Shown here: piece by piece, positions 1-7,785 of the stretch | Position numbering within the stretch: position 1 is the first letter of the stretch | Layout of the letters: each line of letters starts with the position of its first letter | The notes under the pieces: generated by a model | Databases searched by the model: none | Told to the model about the DNA's origin: nothing | What the model saw: only the letters and a program-made list of their open reading frames with translations | Assembly: GCA_964612925.1 (NCBI GenBank) | Contig: CAZTFU010000001.1 | Span: forward strand, 1-64,000 | Source: Phil1 sp964612925 | GTDB lineage: Bacteria > Bacillota > Clostridia > Christensenellales > CAG-138 | Direction of reading: 5' to 3' | Length of the DNA stretch: 64,000 nt | Program-made: the position numbers and the translations under genes

Positions 1-1268
1 GTATCTTCTGCCATTTTCATATCAAAGCGAATGCCGTTTTTCTTGCTGTCAGAATCATATTCTGCGTAATTTTCGGCGGTAACCACATTTTTGTTAAGGC
101 TGTTCTTGGCGGCATCGAGATATAGTCTTTGATACTGTGTCCGTGGAATGGGGAAATCCTCCTCCACACGGTCAACAATATCTTTGCCGCCGGGGTTGAG
201 AACGCTGACACGCACCCTCGGCATTTGCTCCCAGCCGTTATCTTCGCCTTTTAAGTAGCGGTCAAAGAATTTCCGCAATTCTTCGGTATGCGCCGGGTTA
301 TAGTAATCGTCCCATTCGCCGGTATTGTGAATACGCAGCCATTTCTCCTTGGATGAAATGCGGCGATACCCCTCCAATGTGCCGTAGGTGTGGATAGGAT
401 TCGTGTAGCTTGCGACAATGTAGGCAGGAATGTCGATCTTCTCCAAATCTGCCTCTTTGTCCTCCCACCAAGCATTCATGGTAGGATGTTCACACATTTC
501 GGTAATTACATCCTCAATACCGCCGTTTTCGGTAGAAGCAAAGGAATCGGACAGCATTTTGACAAACTCCGGCATCTGCACACCGCCACGGGTGGCAACT
601 TCACGCCCACAATCGGACAATCCTTCCCATGGGGCGATTGCTGCCAGATGTTCGGGACGCTGAGCAGCGGTAAACCATTGGGAAATAGCAAGCCACGAAT
701 TACCGCTCATGCCGATTTTGCCGTTGCTCCACGGCTGCTGTGCCGCCCATTCGATGATGTCAGCACCGTCTCTGCCATAGTCACTGCCAAAGAACAGGAT
801 GATGCCCTCGGAATTGTACGCACCACGAACATCGGGGTTGATGATGGCATACCCGTGGTTGCACCAATAGGCAGGATCGGGACCCTCAAATTTTTGCAAA
901 CCGGAAGTAGCCTCCATGGGAATACCGGCGTGGTTCGGTGTATCGTCCAGCCATTGAGAGCCGATTTCTTTTCCGTAAGGACTCATCGCCATAATTGCAG
1001 GATGGGGCAAATCGTCATTGGGACGGAAAATGTCTGTATAGATGGTCACGCCGTCACGCAGTTTTACAGGCACATCACGCTCTAAAATGATGTCGCAAGG
1101 AAGCGGCATATAGCCTTTCAGCCGGATAGAACCTTTTTTGAGAAGCACCGTTTCCGGCTTGTAGCCTGTGTATCTGGCACAGGGAGAATCTACCGGCAAT
1201 GCACCTCGCACCTTGACGGTCATTTCATTGCCGTTTTTGTCGTGGGCAATCATCGTTCGGCTTTTCAT
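1..1268 (-). CDS. CocE/NonD (S15-type) alpha/beta hydrolase, C-terminus cut by window edge
   Basis: The reading frame starts at an ATG preceded by AAGGAGG and stays open to base 1, giving 422 codons without a stop. The protein fits the Xaa-Pro dipeptidyl-peptidase/cocaine-esterase (S15, CocE/NonD) family: a strand with RDGVTIYTDIFRP near residues 71-83, DVRGAYNSEG near 146-155, and the nucleophile elbow GMSGNSWLA with Ser191. The Asp and His of the triad would lie in the distal part; the C-terminal jelly-roll domain is missing from the window. There is no signal peptide, so it is probably cytoplasmic. Family members cleave esters, amides or Xaa-Pro peptides; the substrate cannot be read from the sequence. 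The start abuts the stop of the upstream HXXEE gene (TAA directly followed by ATG), so the two are co-transcribed and perhaps translationally coupled. Confidence 0.87.
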   Translation of the reverse strand, partial: MKSRTMIAHDKNGNEMTVKVRGALPVDSPCARYTGYKPETVLLKKGSIRLKGYMPLPCDIILERDVPVKLRDGVTIYTDIFRPNDDLPHPAIMAMSPYGKEIGSQWLDDTPNHAGIPMEATSGLQKFEGPDPAYWCNHGYAIINPDVRGAYNSEGIILFFGSDYGRDGADIIEWAAQQPWSNGKIGMSGNSWLAISQWFTAAQRPEHLAAIAPWEGLSDCGREVATRGGVQMPEFVKMLSDSFASTENGGIEDVITEMCEHPTMNAWWEDKEADLEKIDIPAYIVASYTNPIHTYGTLEGYRRISSKEKWLRIHNTGEWDDYYNPAHTEELRKFFDRYLKGEDNGWEQMPRVRVSVLNPGGKDIVDRVEEDFPIPRTQYQRLYLDAAKNSLNKNVVTAENYAEYDSDSKKNGIRFDMKMAED

Positions 1269-1991
1269 TTATTTTCCCTCCTTGCTATTCGGTTCATAAT
1301 ATTCAAATCCGTTGTCCTGTTCATACTGTTCACCGAACTGCTCATAGTAGCCTCTGTCGGTAAACTCATAGGGGCTGTCCTCTTTGCCAAGCACCGCCTC
1401 CGGCAGATTGATCAGCAAAAAACCTAAAACCGCTGTTGCGGCGATTGCCATGACCCATTGGGTGATTTTGGGGCGGTTTTCTTTTTTTCTGAACAACTCA
1501 TACGCAAGCCCGATAAACACGGGCAAAAATCCGAACAAAGAGGTGATCAGTCCCGGAGAATACAGCGTATTCATGCCATACGCACCGAAGATGCCCATGT
1601 CTTGAATGCCGATGGCGATGTGCATTCCAACTTCAAAAGCAGAGAACATCATAACAGCGATGGAAGCCGGCTTGCGAAATCCCCATACTTTCAGCACAAT
1701 GCAGCCAAGAACCACCGCACCGAAATTGGTGATCATATCCGTCAGCCGATTCATGGGGTAGCGGCTGAGCAGCGTTGAGCCGTGGGCGATGTTATAGGAA
1801 TAGTGCAGTCCTCCCGGCAGCACCCATTCCTCGATCACATGAAGGATCAACACAATGATTGCCAATGCACAGAGGATATTGATTTTATCCCACTCCTTGC
1901 GTTTTTTCCAAATGCGAATCCCCAGTACAATTCCGATTGCTGCCATGACATACAGCCAAATGGACAGCCAGCTTTGTATGATCGTTTCCAT
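1269..1991 (-). CDS. HXXEE domain integral membrane protein (paralogue 1)
   Basis: This 240-residue protein has about six hydrophobic segments. Its diagnostic stretch is HVIEEWVLPGGLHYSYN, then RYPMNR, which fits the HXXEE family, named for its His-x-x-Glu-Glu motif. A second shared block reads YSPG followed by a hydrophobic segment, and the tail ends in LINLPE and a charged, Tyr-rich stretch. I chose the ATG at 1991 because AAAGGAG lies 7 bases before it; an ATG six codons upstream has no such site. It is first in a minus-strand operon with the CocE-type hydrolase. The gene at 2115 is a clear paralogue with the same motifs. The biochemical role of the family is not known to me; conserved His and Glu residues next to a membrane segment would suit metal binding or catalysis at the membrane, which is inference. 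Confidence 0.85.
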   Translation of the reverse strand: METIIQSWLSIWLYVMAAIGIVLGIRIWKKRKEWDKINILCALAIIVLILHVIEEWVLPGGLHYSYNIAHGSTLLSRYPMNRLTDMITNFGAVVLGCIVLKVWGFRKPASIAVMMFSAFEVGMHIAIGIQDMGIFGAYGMNTLYSPGLITSLFGFLPVFIGLAYELFRKKENRPKITQWVMAIAATAVLGFLLINLPEAVLGKEDSPYEFTDRGYYEQFGEQYEQDNGFEYYEPNSKEGK

Positions 1992-2016
1992 AAAAATGCT
2001 CCTTTGCAAAATTATT

Positions 2017-2058
2017 TTCTGATACTATTGTATCAGAAGCAAAATTGTGATACAATAG
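2017..2058. promoter_or_regulatory. Symmetric overlapping divergent promoter with dyad operator
   Basis: The perfect inverted repeat CTATTGTATC (2025-2034) / GATACAATAG (2049-2058) supplies both promoters. Rightward: -35 TTGTAT at 2028-2033, 17-base spacer, extended -10 TGATACAAT ending at 2056. Leftward: -35 TTGTAT (2055 to 2050), 17-base spacer, -10 TACAAT (2032 to 2027). Each -35 therefore overlaps the -10 of the other promoter. A second dyad with 9-base arms around TATT spans 2017-2038, and ATTGT-GAT-ACAAT spans 2044-2056; these are the likely TetR operators. Confidence 0.7.
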
Positions 2059-2071
2059 TTTGAAAACAAGT

Positions 2072-2097
2072 GCTACAAAGACCATAAAATTTGTAGC
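2072..2097 (+). promoter_or_regulatory. Inverted repeat in leader of the HXXEE-tetR transcript
   Basis: GCTACAAA (2072-2079) and TTTGTAGC (2090-2097) form a perfect 8-base dyad with a 10-base centre, just upstream of the AAGGAG of the 2115 gene. It lies roughly 10 to 35 bases after the predicted start of the rightward transcript. It could be another operator or a leader hairpin close to the ribosome binding site. Confidence 0.4.
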
Positions 2098-2114
2098 GAA
2101 ACAAGGAGTACATT

Positions 2115-2801
2115 ATGAAACGAATCGGAAAACTTTGGCTTGATCTATGGCTATACCTGATGATATTGGTCAGCGGTGTCATCATTGGTATGATCATTTG
2201 TAATTGGCAAGTCTGGGGATTACAGCAAAAACTATTTGCCGCCGCAACTGCACTTCTTCCGTTTCATGTTTTGGAAGAGTGGCATTTCCCCGGTGGTTTT
2301 CATACCATGTATAACCTCATGGCAAAATCCAACTATCCAGACCGCTATCCTATGAACCGAATGAGCGATATGTGGACGAACCTCATTGGCATAATTTTCG
2401 GCTGTGCGGTATTACTCGTTGGTGTGAATCCGTTTTTCTGCGTGATGCAACTGTTTTTGTGTTGTGCGGAGCTGTTTGGCCATTTCTCGGGCGGCATTTT
2501 TTTGTATAAAAAGTTTAGGGACAGGGGAAAACACACCGTTTACAGCCCCGGCATGGCAACAACCATTTTGGGGTATCTCCCTATTGCAGTGGGCATTGTC
2601 ATCTCGTTCTTTACTCAATCTACGCCTACGATAATGGAGTTCATCTTTGCCATCGTCTGCGGTATGGTTCTGGGCGGCATTTCTCTGAATCTGCCCGAAA
2701 AGCTGTTGAAAAGCGAAAATACCCCCTATGGCTATACATGGGGCGACGGATACTTGAACAAATACATGGAGGACGGCGACAATGTATCACATAAGCCATG
2801 A
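2115..2801 (+). CDS. HXXEE domain integral membrane protein (paralogue 2)
   Basis: The 228-residue protein mirrors paralogue 1: HVLEEWHFPGGFHTMYN, DRYPMNRMSDMWTN, YSPGMATTILGYLP and LNLPEKLL occur in the same order. Around six membrane segments are expected. The start has AAGGAG 7 bases upstream. It is transcribed away from paralogue 1 from the shared symmetric promoter and overlaps the following tetR gene by 20 bases, so the regulator is made from the same message. Having two diverged copies under one promoter region suggests either a heteromeric membrane complex or two related activities controlled together; the sequence does not decide between these. Confidence 0.85.
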   Translation: MKRIGKLWLDLWLYLMILVSGVIIGMIICNWQVWGLQQKLFAAATALLPFHVLEEWHFPGGFHTMYNLMAKSNYPDRYPMNRMSDMWTNLIGIIFGCAVLLVGVNPFFCVMQLFLCCAELFGHFSGGIFLYKKFRDRGKHTVYSPGMATTILGYLPIAVGIVISFFTQSTPTIMEFIFAIVCGMVLGGISLNLPEKLLKSENTPYGYTWGDGYLNKYMEDGDNVSHKP

Positions 2802-3327
2802 CAAGCGAGCCGCACAATCCGCACGGCTTATTTATAAAGGGCTGTTGCAATGCCTTGAGAAGAAGTCATTTGACCTAATAACCGTGACCGATGTGCAGAA
2901 AGCCTCAGGTGTGGCGCGGACGACCATTTATCGCTGCTTTGATAATCTGTCGGACATTCTTTATTGGCAATGCGACCTCTGCTTTCGGGAAGCGTTGCTT
3001 TTGAATAAGCCGAAAGACACACCCGACGAATGGCAGCTGATGCAAAGCTATTTTGCATATTGGACGGAACATAGCGACATATTGAAGCTGCTTATCGATA
3101 TAAACCGACAGGACATCATTTATGCTTGTCACATGAAAAACGCAAGGGCATTGGAACAATCCTACGGCAAATTACCCGGGATGGACGAAACGCAGGCAAG
3201 GTACTTTATGGCAATCCGCACGGGCGTGACAATAAGCATATTAAAGGCGTGGCTGGACGGCGGAAGGAAAGAATCTGCGGCGGAGCTTTTGACTATTCTT
3301 AAAGGACAGCTTAAGCTTTTGATGTAG
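2782..3327 (+). CDS. TetR/AcrR family transcriptional regulator
   Basis: A 181-residue TetR-type repressor. The N-terminal helix-turn-helix is clear: a helix around ARLIYKGLLQCLE, ITVTDVQKASGVARTTIYRC with the family TTIYR-F core, then FDNLSDIL. The rest is a helical ligand-binding and dimerisation domain of ordinary length. The start codon overlaps the end of the HXXEE gene and has GGAGG at 2768-2772 inside it. By position it most likely represses both transcripts leaving the symmetric promoter at 2017-2058. The inducing ligand is unknown. Confidence 0.88.
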   Translation: MYHISHDKRAAQSARLIYKGLLQCLEKKSFDLITVTDVQKASGVARTTIYRCFDNLSDILYWQCDLCFREALLLNKPKDTPDEWQLMQSYFAYWTEHSDILKLLIDINRQDIIYACHMKNARALEQSYGKLPGMDETQARYFMAIRTGVTISILKAWLDGGRKESAAELLTILKGQLKLLM

Positions 3328-3377
3328 CTAAAGCCGTTACAACTGCCCTTATAACGGGGACAATATCGCATAAATCC

Positions 3378-3407
3378 CGTGAGAAACCATAGGGGGACTT
3401 TTTCACG
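3378..3407 (+). other. Hairpin between tetR and the TmrB-like gene
   Basis: CGTGAGAAA (3378-3386) pairs with TTTTTCACG (3399-3407) with one G-T pair. A second small dyad, CCGTTA (3334-3339) / TAACGG (3352-3357), lies just after the tetR stop. Neither has a clean T-run behind it, so a terminator role is only possible. Nothing else is evident in 3328-3411. Confidence 0.3.
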
Positions 3408-3411
3408 TTGA

Positions 3412-3440
3412 TTGAACTTGGAGATGGAGTATTATATAAT
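3412..3440 (+). promoter_or_regulatory. Promoter for the TmrB/GNAT cluster
   Basis: TTGAAC (3412-3417), a 17-base spacer and a perfect TATAAT (3435-3440). It precedes the TmrB-like gene by about 90 bases, leaving an 85-base leader with no recognised regulatory RNA. Confidence 0.7.
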
Positions 3441-3531
3441 AAACAATATGGGTGATTGCTTTGACGGCAGACGAGCGCACTGCGTGTTGTATTAAGCGGT
3501 GGAACTTGGCCCGCGAGGAAGGGAAACGTGA

Positions 3532-4053
3532 ATGATTATTTGGATAAGCGGCGCATACGGCGTGGGCAAGTCGGCACTTGCCAAGGCTTTATATGCAAAA
3601 ATGGAAAACGCATTCATATTTGATGCGGAAGAGGTGGGCAATGCCGTGAGGGGAAGCTACCCCGACTGTCCATATGGATACATATTTGAGGATTATCCCT
3701 TGTGGGGTGAATTTTGCTGTGCACTTTTGAAGGATGTTCATGACAGCTTCCATAAGGATATACTTGTGCCGATGACATTGCTGCGGCCAAACTCCTACGG
3801 CATTATAGAAAAGCTGAACCAAAGCGGAACGGATACGCGCCTTGTAGTGCTTGAAGCATCGTATAAAACCGTGCATGACCGCATACTGAGCCGCGGCGAG
3901 GTGGAGGGTTGTTGGTGCATGGAGAATATCGAATTGGCACGGCAGGGAACGGCCGCACTGCCCGGCATTCATATAGAAACGGATGGCAAAACCATTGCGG
4001 AAATCTGTGATACGGTGCTCGATAAATTGAACATGCGTAAGGAGCTTATATGA
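3532..4053 (+). CDS. TmrB-like P-loop ATPase (tunicamycin-resistance family)
   Basis: This 173-residue protein opens with a Walker A loop, GAYGVGKS, with Lys13. It shares the plan of Bacillus TmrB: the N-terminal strand MIIWI-GA, a YPLW block near residue 62, the ILVPMT strand near 81-86, and a C-terminal IETD. TmrB is a membrane-associated ATP-binding protein that confers tunicamycin resistance. Family assignment is by motif order; resistance activity here is inference. The gene follows a good promoter and overlaps the next GNAT gene by four bases (ATGA), so they are co-translated. The 3' end carries the AAGGAG for that next gene. Confidence 0.75.
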   Translation: MIIWISGAYGVGKSALAKALYAKMENAFIFDAEEVGNAVRGSYPDCPYGYIFEDYPLWGEFCCALLKDVHDSFHKDILVPMTLLRPNSYGIIEKLNQSGTDTRLVVLEASYKTVHDRILSRGEVEGCWCMENIELARQGTAALPGIHIETDGKTIAEICDTVLDKLNMRKELI

Positions 4054-4481
4054 TAAGACTTGAAGATGTAAACGAAACCAATTGGAGATACCCGCTGAAG
4101 GTGAGCAAAGCGCAGGAAGAGTATGTTGCCAACTCTACGGTGTTGTTGGCGAGGGCTTATGCGTACAAAGAATTTCGCAGTAGAGCCTTTATAATATGCG
4201 ATGACGAAACGCCCGTTGGCATGGGCTTATACTATGATTGTCCCGAGCTTGAAGCGTATAATTTCAGCCAACTTTTTATAGATGAGCGTTATCAACGTCG
4301 AGGCTATGGTAAAGCTGCCGTAAAGTTGATACTTGATACCCTGAGACGGGATGAAAAGTACCGTAAGGTGGTGCTTTGCTATATTGATGGTGACAGTGCG
4401 GCGAAGAAACTCTATGAAAGCTTTGGATTTATTGAGATGGACCGCGATGAGGACGAGATAGGCATGGAATTGATTCTGTAG
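4050..4481 (+). CDS. GNAT family N-acetyltransferase
   Basis: A 143-residue single GNAT domain. The acetyl-CoA loop is QLFIDERYQRRGYGKAAVKL, with the Q/R-x-x-G-x-A motif as RRGYGKA near residue 90, and the closing AKKLYESFGF strand-helix is present. It acetylates a primary amine of an unknown substrate. It overlaps the TmrB-like gene by ATGA. No transport or biosynthesis gene accompanies it, so a detoxification role is plausible but unproven. Confidence 0.85.
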   Translation: MIRLEDVNETNWRYPLKVSKAQEEYVANSTVLLARAYAYKEFRSRAFIICDDETPVGMGLYYDCPELEAYNFSQLFIDERYQRRGYGKAAVKLILDTLRRDEKYRKVVLCYIDGDSAAKKLYESFGFIEMDRDEDEIGMELIL

Positions 4482-4601
4482 CATAAAATCGTCGCGCGGA
4501 AACGGATAAAGCGTGTCGCGAACATAATGACGTGCGAAAGAACAATCGCCCGCCATATGCGAACGCATTGACAAGGCATGTTTGCACTCAAGGAAGTCTA
4601 C

Positions 4602-5238
4602 ATGATGCATATGATAACAAAAGAACAATACCTGACAGACCCGTGCGGCAGTGCGTCCGTTCCGTATTGGAAAGTAAAGTCCATATCTGTGCCGAAGGAT
4701 ATGATAATACTACACGGCGACGAATACAGGGCAGGAGCCTATGAAAACTATACGGAGCAAGCATATTTCCGACTGTATCACGATTTGCATAATCTGCCAA
4801 ACCCATACTTAATGGAGGGCTTTTCCGTTTGCAAAGCCGAAATAAGCGAAATTTCAGAACATATAAACTCCTGCTATACCCAAATAGGAACCTCGGCAGA
4901 TGAATTACAGCGCTACACAAAAAGGGCCTTATAACGGCTCACTGTGGTTGGCCGTTCGCAATGACCAAACGGGGAAGCTTGTTGCAACGGCCATCGGAGA
5001 ACTTGATACGGAAATAGGCGAAGGCGTTTTGGAGTGGGTACAGGTGTCGCAAGGCTATCGCGGGTGGGGACTTGGGCATTACATGGTCTTGGAGCTACTG
5101 CACCGGATGAAGGGCATTGCGGCGTTTGCAACCGTATCGGGGCAGTGCGCCAATCCATGTGACCCCGAAGGACTGTACCGTTCCTGCGGCTTTACGGGAA
5201 ATGATGTATGGCATATTTTAACAAGGAGAAGCATATAA
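4602..5238 (+). pseudogene. GNAT acetyltransferase gene interrupted by a +1 frameshift
   Basis: Two overlapping frames add up to one GNAT protein. The first half starts at the ATG at 4602 (AAGGAAG upstream) and runs in frame to a TAA at 4932-4934, ending ...ELQRYTKRAL. The second frame picks up from about 4915 with KGPYNGSLWLAV and holds the acetyl-CoA region (LEWVQVSQGYRGWGLGHYMV) and the C-terminal YRSCGF. The break falls in an A5 run in ACACAAAAAGGG (about 4915-4926); one A fewer would join both halves as RYTKGPYNGS. The damage may be a real mutation, a slippage-based switch, or a sequencing error. The next GNAT gene starts one base after its stop. Confidence 0.75.
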
Positions 5239-5239
5239 A

Positions 5240-5737
5240 ATGGCAATACAGGGAATAGAACAGCCTGATGTTATACAAATTGACGATGCATTGCGGCTGC
5301 GAAAATTTGACGGCAATTATGATTTTGCCCTTATCTGGTATCAGGATGAGGATATGAATTATATGGTGGATGGTAAGCGCGGCACATATGATTACGATCA
5401 GCTTACAAGAATGTACCGCTATCTGGAAAACAAGGGTGAGCTGTATTTTATAGAGGTGAAGGAAAACGGAGAGTATAAGCCCATTGGGGATGTGGCGTTT
5501 TGGCAGGATGATATGCCCATTGTGATAGGTGACATGGCTTACCGTGCCAAGGGGATTGGGCGCAGGGTGATAGGTGCCCTTGTCGAGCGCGGCAGAGAAC
5601 TTGGATTTGACAGTATAGGTATAGGCGAAATATACGATTGGAATGAACCGAGCCGCCGTTGCGCTGAAAGCGTGGGCTTTCGTGCATACGAAAAAACGGA
5701 AAGAGGCAAAAAATACAGGCTTATATTGGAAAAATAA
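5240..5737 (+). CDS. GNAT family N-acetyltransferase
   Basis: This 165-residue protein contains a GNAT fold: DVAFWQDDMPIVIGD leads into the acetyl-CoA-binding AYRAKGIGRRVIGALV segment (R-x-x-G-x-G variant, residues about 98-113), followed by EIYDWNEPSRRCAESVGF. The ribosome binding site AGGAG lies inside the end of the frameshifted upstream GNAT gene, one base before whose stop-to-start junction the two genes meet, so translation may depend on ribosomes reading that damaged frame. The substrate is unknown. Confidence 0.82.
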   Translation: MAIQGIEQPDVIQIDDALRLRKFDGNYDFALIWYQDEDMNYMVDGKRGTYDYDQLTRMYRYLENKGELYFIEVKENGEYKPIGDVAFWQDDMPIVIGDMAYRAKGIGRRVIGALVERGRELGFDSIGIGEIYDWNEPSRRCAESVGFRAYEKTERGKKYRLILEK

Positions 5738-5818
5738 CGCACCGTGCAGGCCGATAAAACCGAGGGCACACACGGCAAAGCGGCCGCAATATGCTGTTAC
5801 AGCCGACAAATGCGGTGG

Positions 5819-5847
5819 TTGAAAATATGGCCGTTATGTGGTATGAT
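5819..5847 (+). promoter_or_regulatory. Promoter of the surface-protein gene
   Basis: TTGAAA (5819-5824), 17 bases, TATGAT (5842-5847) with an upstream TGG giving an extended -10. The leader before the ATG at 5922 is about 70 bases and ends in GGAGG. Confidence 0.6.
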
Positions 5848-5921
5848 TTATATGGGAAAAGTTAAGCCTTGCGAATGCGGGGTCATGCGATAAGTAAAAA
5901 TATAATCACGGAGGAATAAAC

Positions 5922-7643
5922 ATGAAAAAACGTTTAGCGGTGCTTTTACTGTTAATATGCATAGGCATATGCTGCACTGTTATGGCTGATGAGGACGTGT
6001 TTGAGGTACAGGTTAATACCGAACAGGCATTTCGCGATGCGCTGTTGGACACGGCAGAATCGGCAGGGAAGAAGAAGACGATCGTCATGACGGGAGATAT
6101 TATCTTTACAAGCGATATAGAAATCAACTGTAATGTTGCGATCTATATGAATCAGTATAAAATCAATGGCACCAACGATGCCGTAATGTATTTTGGAAGC
6201 GGTACAGAAGTAACCGTTTATACCAATTACAGAACGGCTGATGCTGAACCCGGTATCCATATGCCCGTGGTAAATCGCGGAGTGTTATTTGGAAGGGGTG
6301 TATTCTACGACAGTTTTACCAATGACGGTACAGTAAGCGGGAACAGTACGTTCTACGGCACGTTCAGCGGCGGAGAGAATGGATCCGTGGTTAAACTGCG
6401 ACTTAACGCTGCCCCTTACGTTTTCACTGAAGCACCCGAGGGATGGGAACTTGATCTAAGCAACAAATCAATAATAACAAAGCAAGTAGTAAGAGGACAG
6501 AAAATTACCGAGGCACTTCCCGTACCCGATCGCACGGGGTGGAAAATGGACGGCTGGTATTATTCCGAGAATAGTATGTATTACTCCATGGGTGAATTGT
6601 TTGACAGCAGCAAACCTGTACATGAAGGGGATTTGGGCGATTTTGTACCTAACGGCGCACCTAAACGTCCGTATATTAATCTGACGGCCAAATGGTCTTT
6701 GAAGGATGGTTATGCGCTGTATCGATTGGAATTTGACGCTAACGGTGCAATCAAAATCGGGAACGGCATGGCACCGATAGAAATTACTTTGGGCGAAACG
6801 GTTAAACTTCCTGATTGGAATGGTTTTGACAGTTCGTCCGTGGGCTGCTTCTTGGGTTATAATACAAAGCAGGACGGCACAGGCAAGGCTTATGCAGTCG
6901 GAGACTTGTTTACCTATGACGGAACCGTTTCGATTTTGTATGCACAATGGCAGCCCAAGAGCATGGAGACAACGGAATCCATCTATAATGTGTATTATCA
7001 TAAAAACGACGGAACGGATGACAGCGTAGCCTTCGGCCCGTACAGTGCCTCAGAATCACCGCATGCGACGAAAACGTTGGAAGAGCTTAAATTTACTGCT
7101 CCGCAAAACAAACGCTTTGTGGGTTGGAGCTTTAGCAGTGACGGTTCCGCACAGTTCAAGCCGGGCGAGAAGATAACATTCTACACCACATCGGTTGACC
7201 TTTATGCTATTTGGGAAGATTTACCCGCCATGAGCATTGATGAACACCCGCAAAGCACCACCGTGTGGGAAGGCGAGACTGCGACATTCAGCATAAAAGC
7301 CACGGGCGAGGATCTGAACTACGCTTGGTATGTGGATCGTAATGACGGCAAGGGCTTTGTACCCTGCGAAAATGCGACAAAATCCGTTTATACGGTTGTT
7401 GGCAGGATGAATCGTAACGGCTATCGCTATTTCTGCCGTGTATCCAACAAAACGGAAAGTGTTGATTCCAACGTTGCAACCTTGAACGTAAAGGAAGCAA
7501 ATAACACAAGCAACACGAACAATAATATCATTGCACCGCCGCAGACGGGTGATGCGGCCAAACTTGCACCGTGGTTGCTGCTTGCGCTTGCATTCTGTAT
7601 AGGTGCTGTTGCGTACCTTCGCGGCAAAAGGAAGAATGCATAA
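5922..7643 (+). CDS. Secreted cell-surface protein with InlB-type repeats, Ig-like domain and sortase-like tail
   Basis: A 573-residue exported protein. The N-terminus MKKRLAVLLLLICIGICC is a signal peptide. Residues about 20-190 resemble a right-handed beta-helix stretch. Then come InlB/Flg-type repeats, seen as GWKMDGWYYSE, CFLGYNTKQDGTG and FVGWSFSSDGS, each near a YAQW/YAIW end (about 190-430). An Ig-like domain follows (HPQSTTVWEGETATFSI ... YFCRVSN). The C-terminus has PPQTGD, a hydrophobic span and RGKRK, the layout of an LPXTG-type sortase signal with Pro in place of Leu. It is therefore likely anchored to the wall. The gene is monocistronic, between its own promoter and a strong terminator. 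The ligand is not evident. Confidence 0.8.
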   Translation: MKKRLAVLLLLICIGICCTVMADEDVFEVQVNTEQAFRDALLDTAESAGKKKTIVMTGDIIFTSDIEINCNVAIYMNQYKINGTNDAVMYFGSGTEVTVYTNYRTADAEPGIHMPVVNRGVLFGRGVFYDSFTNDGTVSGNSTFYGTFSGGENGSVVKLRLNAAPYVFTEAPEGWELDLSNKSIITKQVVRGQKITEALPVPDRTGWKMDGWYYSENSMYYSMGELFDSSKPVHEGDLGDFVPNGAPKRPYINLTAKWSLKDGYALYRLEFDANGAIKIGNGMAPIEITLGETVKLPDWNGFDSSSVGCFLGYNTKQDGTGKAYAVGDLFTYDGTVSILYAQWQPKSMETTESIYNVYYHKNDGTDDSVAFGPYSASESPHATKTLEELKFTAPQNKRFVGWSFSSDGSAQFKPGEKITFYTTSVDLYAIWEDLPAMSIDEHPQSTTVWEGETATFSIKATGEDLNYAWYVDRNDGKGFVPCENATKSVYTVVGRMNRNGYRYFCRVSNKTESVDSNVATLNVKEANNTSNTNNNIIAPPQTGDAAKLAPWLLLALAFCIGAVAYLRGKRKNA

Positions 7644-7654
7644 AGAATAATGTT

Positions 7655-7695
7655 TCCGCCGAGTTGCCCTATGCGGTAAATTCGGCGGATTTTTT
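7655..7695 (+). terminator. Rho-independent terminator after the surface protein
   Basis: TCCGCCGA (7655-7662) pairs with TCGGCGGA (7682-7689), followed by TTTTTT at 7690-7695. Confidence 0.85.
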
Positions 7696-7785
7696 ATTAT
7701 CTGCATCGACAAAAACATGCAAACGGCCGAAATAAGGCGGCCTAAGCCGATAAAATCGGTACGACTTATAAATACGGAGGAAATT

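Noticed and set aside
3460..3531. Possible T-box-like GGTGGAAC element before the TmrB-like gene
   Set aside because: The bases around it do not match the conserved T-box tail, no antiterminator/terminator pair is present and the gene is not related to amino acids.
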